This document shows positions 58,993 to 64,000 of a stretch of 64,000 nucleotides of DNA, piece after piece (the first letter of the stretch is position 1; every line of letters starts with the position of its first letter). The notes below the pieces were generated by a model. That model was given only the letters and a program-made list of their open reading frames with translations. It had not been told where the DNA came from and made no database searches. The stretch spans positions 124,001-188,000 of the forward strand of contig NZ_JALHAP010000082.1 in assembly GCF_025215095.1 (NCBI RefSeq), in the 5' to 3' direction. Both the position numbers and the translations under genes were made by a program. The DNA comes from Dryocola boscaweniae (GTDB lineage Bacteria; Pseudomonadota; Gammaproteobacteria; Enterobacterales; Enterobacteriaceae).

Positions 58993-60165
58993 TTATTGCA
59001 GGGATTTAATGGCGGCGATCAATCGCTTAACGCCTTCTTCAAGCTTCACTCGCGGGCAGCCCGCATTGAGTCGAATAAATCCCTTGCCCTCAACGCCGTA
59101 GGTATATCCCGGCATGATGGCGACTTTTTGCTGCTCGATTAGCGCTTTTTGTAAAGCTTCATCGTCAAGACCGAGCGGGCGGAGGTCGATCCACGCCAGG
59201 TATGTTGACTGCGGCGGCTGCCAGTTGAGTTGCGCAAACTCGCCGTTCAGGGCTCTTGCGACACAGGCAAGGTTGCTTTGCAGGTAAGCGCGCAGGGCAT
59301 CAAGCCAGGGCTCGCCTTCGCGGTAGGCGGCAATGTGCGCAACCAGCGCCAGCACCGCCGGAGAAGAAAGTCCGTCCTGACCTTTCAGTACGCTCAGATA
59401 GTCCTGACGATCGCGTTCATCGTTAATCAGCCCGTAAGCACCGGTCAGCGCGGGGATATTAAAGCTCTTTGAACCGGAGGTGAACAGCGCCCATGAACCT
59501 TTGCCCACTTTGCACCAGGGCGTGTGCTGATGGCCTTCCCAGACCATATCCATATGGATTTCATCGCTGATAACGCGAACGTTGTGACGCGCGCACAGCT
59601 CCGCCATGGTTTGCAGCTCAGCGCGCGTCCAGACTTTACCCGTCGGGTTTTGCGGGCTGCACAGCAGCATGATTTTGCATTCAGGTTTTGCGAGCTGAGC
59701 CTCAAGGGCCTTCATGTCGCACAGCCAGCCTGCGGCGGTATTTTGCAGCGGCGCGCTGAATACCTGACGCTTGTTGCCTTCAATTGCTTTATAAAACGCG
59801 TCATAGGCCGGCGTGTGGATAAGCACCGCGTCGCCCGGTTCCGACCACTGACGTATGAGCTGCGAAACCATATAAATAACGGACGGACCGTAGACCAGGC
59901 TTTCAGGGTCGATAACGCTGTCAAAGCGTTTTTGATACCAGTGCGTAATCGCGCCGATAAAATCGTCATTCTTCCAGCGGCTGTAGCCGAGCACGCCATG
60001 CGTAAGGCGCTGTTGCAGGGCCGAGAGAATCACCGGGGCGGTTGGGAAATCCATATCGGAGATGGTAAAGGGAAGTAAATCGGCCGCGCCAAAACGGTCC
60101 GCCACGTAATCCCACTGGGTGCACCATGTGCCGTGGCGGTCAACGGGTACGGAGAAATCAAACAT
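58993..60165 (-). CDS. malY: MalY, PLP-dependent cystathionine beta-lyase and modulator of the mal regulon
   Basis: 390 residues, aminotransferase fold type I. The PLP Lys is in FTSGSKSFNIPALTGAYG near residue 233, and the ASPxNPTG-type loop is SPQNPTGKVW. MalY cleaves cystathionine and binds MalT to keep it inactive. Downstream of malX in one operon (44-base gap). Confidence 0.96.
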   Translation of the reverse strand: MFDFSVPVDRHGTWCTQWDYVADRFGAADLLPFTISDMDFPTAPVILSALQQRLTHGVLGYSRWKNDDFIGAITHWYQKRFDSVIDPESLVYGPSVIYMVSQLIRQWSEPGDAVLIHTPAYDAFYKAIEGNKRQVFSAPLQNTAAGWLCDMKALEAQLAKPECKIMLLCSPQNPTGKVWTRAELQTMAELCARHNVRVISDEIHMDMVWEGHQHTPWCKVGKGSWALFTSGSKSFNIPALTGAYGLINDERDRQDYLSVLKGQDGLSSPAVLALVAHIAAYREGEPWLDALRAYLQSNLACVARALNGEFAQLNWQPPQSTYLAWIDLRPLGLDDEALQKALIEQQKVAIMPGYTYGVEGKGFIRLNAGCPRVKLEEGVKRLIAAIKSLQ

Positions 60166-60209
60166 AACACCTCACAGAAAAACGGGCACCGCGGCGCCCG
60201 TTCTTTGGT

Positions 60210-61802
60210 TTACGCCTGCGCTGTACTCATCAGGCTTGCCATTTCATCTTTCACCGACTGAACCTGCGGCCCAATCACCACCTGCAGGTTGTGCTGATTT
60301 AGCTGCACAACGCCGATGGCGCGAAGGTTTTTCAGCGCGGCGCTATCAACCAGCGTCATATCTTTCACCGTCATACGCAGGCGTGTGATGCAGTTATCCA
60401 GCGTGACGACGTTCTCTGCGCCGCCCAGCGCTGCAAGCATTGCCGGAACATTGTAACCGGATTTGCCCACCTGTCCGGCAAGCGCTCTTTCTGCGCTGCT
60501 GGTCGTATCGATATCGCGGCCCGGCGTTTTGATGTTAAAGCGGGTGATGGCGAAGCGGAAGATGCCGTAGTACACCGCAAACCAGATAGCTCCTACAACC
60601 GGCACCATATACCACTTGGTGGACAGGCCGTGCAGAATACCGAACACCACAAAGTCGATAACGTTGCCGTCGGTATTGCCGATAGTCACTCCCAAAACCG
60701 CCATCATCGTAAAGCCCAGGCCGGTTAACAGGGCGTGAATGAGATACAGCACGGGTGCTACGAACAGGAACAGGAATTCCAGCGGTTCAGTGGTGCCGCC
60801 AACCACGCAGGCAATCACGCCGGAAATCAGCAGGCCTTTAATTTTATGGCGGTTTTCCGGACGCGCGCAGTGGTACATCGCCAGTGCCGCACCGGGCAGA
60901 CCGCCCAGGAAGGCTGGCATTTTGCCCTGAGAAAGGAAGCGGGTCGCGCTTTCAGAGAAACCGTGAACCGTTGGGCAGCTCAGTTGCGCCTGGAAGATAG
61001 TTAGCGCGCCGCTGACGCTGTGGCCGCAAACGTCCATTGTGCCGCCAGCTTCGGTAAAGCGAATCAACGCCACCAGAATATGTTGCAGGCCAAATGGCAG
61101 CAGCAGGCGTTCGCCGGTACCGAAAATCATCGGGCCGAATACGCCAGCGCTGTTAATCAGATTGCCGATGCCGGTGATCCCGGCGGCGAACACCGGCCAG
61201 ATCAACGGAATAACCAGACCGACCAGACCCATTACCACGGTGGTGATAATGGGCACAAAACGGGTGCCGCCGAAGAAGGCCAGCGCGTCCGGCAGGCGGA
61301 TATTGTGGAAGCGTTTGTGAAGCATCGCCACAATCACGCCGGCGATAACGGCGCCAAGAATGCCGGTATCGATAGACTGAATGCCCAGTACGTTCTGAAT
61401 ATTGTTCGCTTTTAAGACCGCAGCATCGGTGGTTGGCAAAATACCTTTGGCTGTTAGCCAGAAGTTGACCCCGAGGTTCATCACCACGTAACCGACAAAA
61501 CCGGCGAAGGCGGCAACGCCTTTATTTTCGCTCGCAAGGCCCAGCGGAATGGCGATACAGAACATGACCGGCAGGAAGCTGAAGGCGAAGGAGCCGACTT
61601 TGCTCATCCAGACAAAAATCAGTTGCAGCACCGGATTACCCAGCGCAGGAATTAATGTGACTACGTCATGGCTGCTTAAAGAACTGCCGATACCGAGCAT
61701 GATCCCGCAGAATGACAGCAGCGCCACCGGTAGCATGAAGGTTTTGCCAAGGTTTTGAAAAAACTCCCAAAGCGTAACTTTTTGTGATGTATTAGCCGCC
61801 AT
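60210..61802 (-). CDS. malX: PTS EIICB component MalX (maltose/glucose)
   Basis: 530 residues, as in E. coli. N-terminal EIIC domain of ten spans (LGKTFMLPVALLSFCGIMLG at the start), then a linker and the EIIB domain with phosphorylation Cys in VVTLDNCITRLRMTV near residue 455. ATG at 61802 follows AGGAGT. It is the first gene of malXY, divergent from malI with MalI operators between. Confidence 0.96.
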   Translation of the reverse strand: MAANTSQKVTLWEFFQNLGKTFMLPVALLSFCGIMLGIGSSLSSHDVVTLIPALGNPVLQLIFVWMSKVGSFAFSFLPVMFCIAIPLGLASENKGVAAFAGFVGYVVMNLGVNFWLTAKGILPTTDAAVLKANNIQNVLGIQSIDTGILGAVIAGVIVAMLHKRFHNIRLPDALAFFGGTRFVPIITTVVMGLVGLVIPLIWPVFAAGITGIGNLINSAGVFGPMIFGTGERLLLPFGLQHILVALIRFTEAGGTMDVCGHSVSGALTIFQAQLSCPTVHGFSESATRFLSQGKMPAFLGGLPGAALAMYHCARPENRHKIKGLLISGVIACVVGGTTEPLEFLFLFVAPVLYLIHALLTGLGFTMMAVLGVTIGNTDGNVIDFVVFGILHGLSTKWYMVPVVGAIWFAVYYGIFRFAITRFNIKTPGRDIDTTSSAERALAGQVGKSGYNVPAMLAALGGAENVVTLDNCITRLRMTVKDMTLVDSAALKNLRAIGVVQLNQHNLQVVIGPQVQSVKDEMASLMSTAQA

Positions 61803-61858
61803 AACGACTCCTGTACCCTGATTGATAGAAGACAGCAACAGTTCGAAACAGAGATGAT

Positions 61859-61874
61859 GATAAAACGTTTTACC
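61859..61874. promoter_or_regulatory. MalI operator, malX side
   Basis: GATAAAACGTTTTACC, one base from the E. coli MalI palindrome GATAAAACGTTTTATC, 57 bases before malX. Confidence 0.85.
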
Positions 61875-61937
61875 AAACTGTATTGCGCGGCAGTTCACAG
61901 ATTAAAAACGTAGCAAAGCGCTTAATATACTTGTTTT

Positions 61938-61953
61938 GGTAAAACGTTTTATC
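61938..61953. promoter_or_regulatory. MalI operator, malI side
   Basis: GGTAAAACGTTTTATC, again one base from the MalI palindrome, 39 bases before the malI start. The centres of the two operators are 79 bases apart. Confidence 0.85.
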
Positions 61954-61991
61954 CTGTGCAATACCTGATTCAAGGAGGACCCGTTCCGCTT

Positions 61992-63026
61992 ATGACCACG
62001 ATGGCAAAAAAAATCACTATTAATGACGTTGCCGACGCCGCAGGTGTCTCGGTGACGACGGTCTCGCTCGTGCTAAGCGGTAAAGGAAGAATTTCCGAGG
62101 CCACTGGATTACGCGTTAATGAAGCCATCGAAAAGCTCGGCTTTGTGCGTAATCGCCAGGCGGCGTCGTTACGCGGCGGGCAAAGCGGCGTGATTGGTTT
62201 GATTGTCCGTGACCTGTGCAACCCTTTTTATGCCGAGATGACCGCGGGGCTGACGGACGAACTGGAAAAGCAGGGCAAATTACTGTTCCTCACTCAAAGC
62301 GGCGCAAAAGGTCAACATATGCAGCGCTGCTTTGAGACGCTCGTCGCCCAGGGCGTTGACGGCGTTATTATCGCAGGCGCGGCGGGACAGGGCGCGGAGC
62401 TGCGAGAACTTGCAGAGCAAAAAAATCTGCCGCTGGTTTTTGCTTCCCGCGCCAGCTATCTGGACGAAGCGGATATTATTCGCCCGGATAATATGCAGGC
62501 CGCGCAACTGGTAACCGAACACTTAATTAAGCGAGGACATCAGCGCATTGCCTGGATAGGCGGCCGTGGCTCGTCACTGACCCGCGCAGAGCGCCTCGGC
62601 GGCTACTGCTCAACGCTGTTAAAGTTTGGTTTGCCCTTCCACAGCGAATGGATTATTGAATGCGAGTCCAGCCAGAAACAGGCGGCGGACGCTATCACAA
62701 CCTTGTTGCACCATAATCCAACCATTACAGCCGTGCTCTGCCACAACAGCACCATTGCGATGGGTGCATGGTTCGGCCTGTTGCGTGCAGGAAGACAAAG
62801 CGGAGAAGGCAGCCTGGACAGCTATTACGACCGCCACGTAGCCCTTGCCGCATTTGCGGAGGTGATGGATGACGAGCTGGACGATTTGCCACTGACCTGG
62901 GTTTCCACTCCGGCAAGAGAAATAGGCCGCAGCGCAGGACAACGCATTCTTGCCCGGGCTAAAAACGGTGATGATGAAGCGCGAAATCAGATAATGCCTG
63001 CGCGGCTGGTGCTGCGAAGCAGTTGA
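61992..63026 (+). CDS. malI: LacI-family repressor MalI
   Basis: 344 residues. HTH (TINDVADAAGVSVTTVSLVL) and hinge (VRNRQAASLRGGQSG), then a sensor domain closely like E. coli MalI (for example ARASYLDEADI-type and MQAAQLVTEHLIKRGHQRIA segments). ATG at 61992 has AGGAGG 13 bases upstream; ATG at 62001 would be nearer the E. coli start but is 22 bases away. Represses malXY and itself. Confidence 0.94.
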   Translation: MTTMAKKITINDVADAAGVSVTTVSLVLSGKGRISEATGLRVNEAIEKLGFVRNRQAASLRGGQSGVIGLIVRDLCNPFYAEMTAGLTDELEKQGKLLFLTQSGAKGQHMQRCFETLVAQGVDGVIIAGAAGQGAELRELAEQKNLPLVFASRASYLDEADIIRPDNMQAAQLVTEHLIKRGHQRIAWIGGRGSSLTRAERLGGYCSTLLKFGLPFHSEWIIECESSQKQAADAITTLLHHNPTITAVLCHNSTIAMGAWFGLLRAGRQSGEGSLDSYYDRHVALAAFAEVMDDELDDLPLTWVSTPAREIGRSAGQRILARAKNGDDEARNQIMPARLVLRSS

Positions 63027-63037
63027 GGACGTTAAGA

Positions 63038-63061
63038 AAAAGCCTCCCGAAGGAGGCTTGC
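63038..63061 (-). terminator. Terminator of ydgA
   Basis: AAGCCTCC/GGAGGCTT stem with a CGAA loop; on the - strand followed by TTTTTC. It serves ydgA and also closes malI on the other strand. Confidence 0.88.
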
Positions 63062-63065
63062 AGAC

Positions 63066-64000
63066 TTATTGTTGCGGGGCTGCCGGAGCAGGCGCTTCAA
63101 GCTCTGGCGCCGGAGGCGGCACGTCAGTGCCCGGCAGGCCAAACATACCAATCAGATCGCTCAGGGACATTTTCTGGCCGTTAAGCGTGGCCTGGCCGCT
63201 TGCGTATTGCAGGCTGGAAACGATGTTGTTGTCCTCCATCGTCGTTACGCGGAACATCTGGCCCATTGCCGCGAGGCCTTTAATTTGCTGGCTTGCAAGT
63301 TTCGCGGCGTCTTCCTCTTTATAGCCTTCAAGCTGTGCAACCTGAGTCATTAACTCGGTAGCCATATCCATTGGGATCACAAGCTTGCTGTCGAGAGATT
63401 TCACCACGCGATCAAGTTGCTGTTCCGGAGTCGTTGCTTCACCCGTTGCTGCGGCCGGATCTTTTAAGAACAGAGAAAGGTTAAAGGTGCTCTCGCCTTT
63501 ATCATTTTTCCAGCTCAGCGGCGCAACGGTAACCACCGGGTTGCCTTTGAGCAGCAGCGGGAAGTTAGCCGCAAAGACTTCAATCAGCTTCTGCTGATAA
63601 ATTTCCGGATTTTCCGCCACGGCCGGGTCGGCCAGTAATTTCTGGGATTGGGCGTTATAAATTTTGCTGAACTCGTGCATGGCGGCACCGTCGATATTGC
63701 CGACTTTTAGCGTCAGCTTGCCGCTGCCCATATTTTTATTCTGCACTTTTAGCGCATCGATGGAGTAATCGATTTGCCCGGAAAGGTGCTTTTTATCTTC
63801 CTGCACGTCTGACTTAGCGTTGAGCGTAAGGCCTTCGAGCACCGCCATCTCTTTGCCTTCAACGGCGATCGCCAGTTTTTCGACCGAGGCTTTTTGCTCG
63901 CCCACGCGCTCGTCAAACTCGCTGCGCTGGGTGCTGCCGTCGGTTTTAACGCCGTTAAAGGTCATCTGCACGTGCTGGCCGTACTGGTTGACCGTATTAA
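63066..64000 (-). CDS. ydgA: DUF945 family protein YdgA, C-terminal part (5' end outside window)
   Basis: The frame is open to the window edge, giving at least 310 residues from the C-terminal portion. The sequence (QKLLADPAVAENPEIYQQKL, VKSLDSKLVIPMDMATELM) and the Pro/Ala-rich tail (PPPAPELEAPAPAAPQQ) match YdgA of E. coli, a periplasmic/inner-membrane-anchored protein of unknown function. It follows malI directly; E. coli has the uid operon and hdhA between. Confidence 0.92.
   Translation of the reverse strand, partial: NTVNQYGQHVQMTFNGVKTDGSTQRSEFDERVGEQKASVEKLAIAVEGKEMAVLEGLTLNAKSDVQEDKKHLSGQIDYSIDALKVQNKNMGSGKLTLKVGNIDGAAMHEFSKIYNAQSQKLLADPAVAENPEIYQQKLIEVFAANFPLLLKGNPVVTVAPLSWKNDKGESTFNLSLFLKDPAAATGEATTPEQQLDRVVKSLDSKLVIPMDMATELMTQVAQLEGYKEEDAAKLASQQIKGLAAMGQMFRVTTMEDNNIVSSLQYASGQATLNGQKMSLSDLIGMFGLPGTDVPPPAPELEAPAPAAPQQ

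Noticed and set aside
61885..61906. CRP site between malX and malI
   Set aside because: A TCACA half is present but the matching left half is TGCGC, too poor to call, although CRP control is known for the E. coli genes.

Overview
The window is chromosomal DNA of a member of the Enterobacteriaceae. Gene order over most of it follows the Escherichia coli K-12 segment around 36-37 min, but reversed in places and broken by insertions and losses: valV/valW tRNAs, mdtK, ribE, cfa, punC/punR, purR, ynhF, mepH, grxD, then rnt, gloA, nemA, nemR, ydhL, ydhF, sodC, ydhKJI, slyA, slyB, anmK, mliC, pdxH, tyrS, pdxY, gstA, dtpA, nth, rsxEGDCBA, ydgK, cnu, ydgJ, add, malY, malX, malI and ydgA. Protein identity to E. 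coli is high but not near-identical. The genus (an Enterobacter, Cronobacter, Kosakonia or Leclercia-like organism) cannot be fixed from this sequence alone. No phage, insertion sequence, CRISPR array or plasmid function is visible.

Layout. 1-11.2 kb is accessory and catabolic: the end of a short, cyanide-insensitive-type cytochrome bd oxidase; a nucleobase-type permease plus an arylsulfotransferase-like beta-propeller protein under a divergent LacI regulator; and a seven-gene operon (GntR regulator, RpiB-like isomerase, beta-hydroxyacid dehydrogenase, polar amino-acid-type ABC transporter) of unknown substrate. 11.2-14.7 kb holds a PfpI/DJ-1 protein, two tRNA-Val genes, mdtK and ribE. At 14.7-18.4 kb a phospho-beta-glucoside operon (LacI regulator, GH1 enzyme, PTS EIIC only) sits between ribE and cfa. 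18.6-25.4 kb is cfa, punC/punR, purR, ynhF, mepH and grxD. 25.5-29.7 kb is a second accessory block (pheP, an Aer-like receptor, a yicL-like exporter) in the place where E. coli carries lhr. 29.8-53.9 kb is conserved core, including electrophile defence (nemRA-gloA), the SlyA regulon start, vitamin B6 genes and the whole rsx electron-transfer operon. 54-64 kb has a second GH1 enzyme, ydgJ, a yfeH-like transporter, add, the mal accessory genes and a partial ydgA.

Regulatory sites tie separated loci together. The beta-glucoside operon at 18.4 kb and the lone GH1 gene at 55.5 kb share a GAAACCGGTTTC operator, so one LacI-type repressor probably controls both. An exact SlyA box (TTAGCAAGCTAA) lies in the slyA promoter and again upstream of cfa. 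Palindromes with an AAAACGTTTT core lie at the mal genes and, 57 kb away, in front of the permease/sulfotransferase operon. Compared with E. coli, sodB/ydhP (mepH-ynhF interval), lhr (rnt-grxD interval), blr (ydgJ-cnu interval) and the uid/hdhA genes (malI-ydgA interval) are absent from their usual places.
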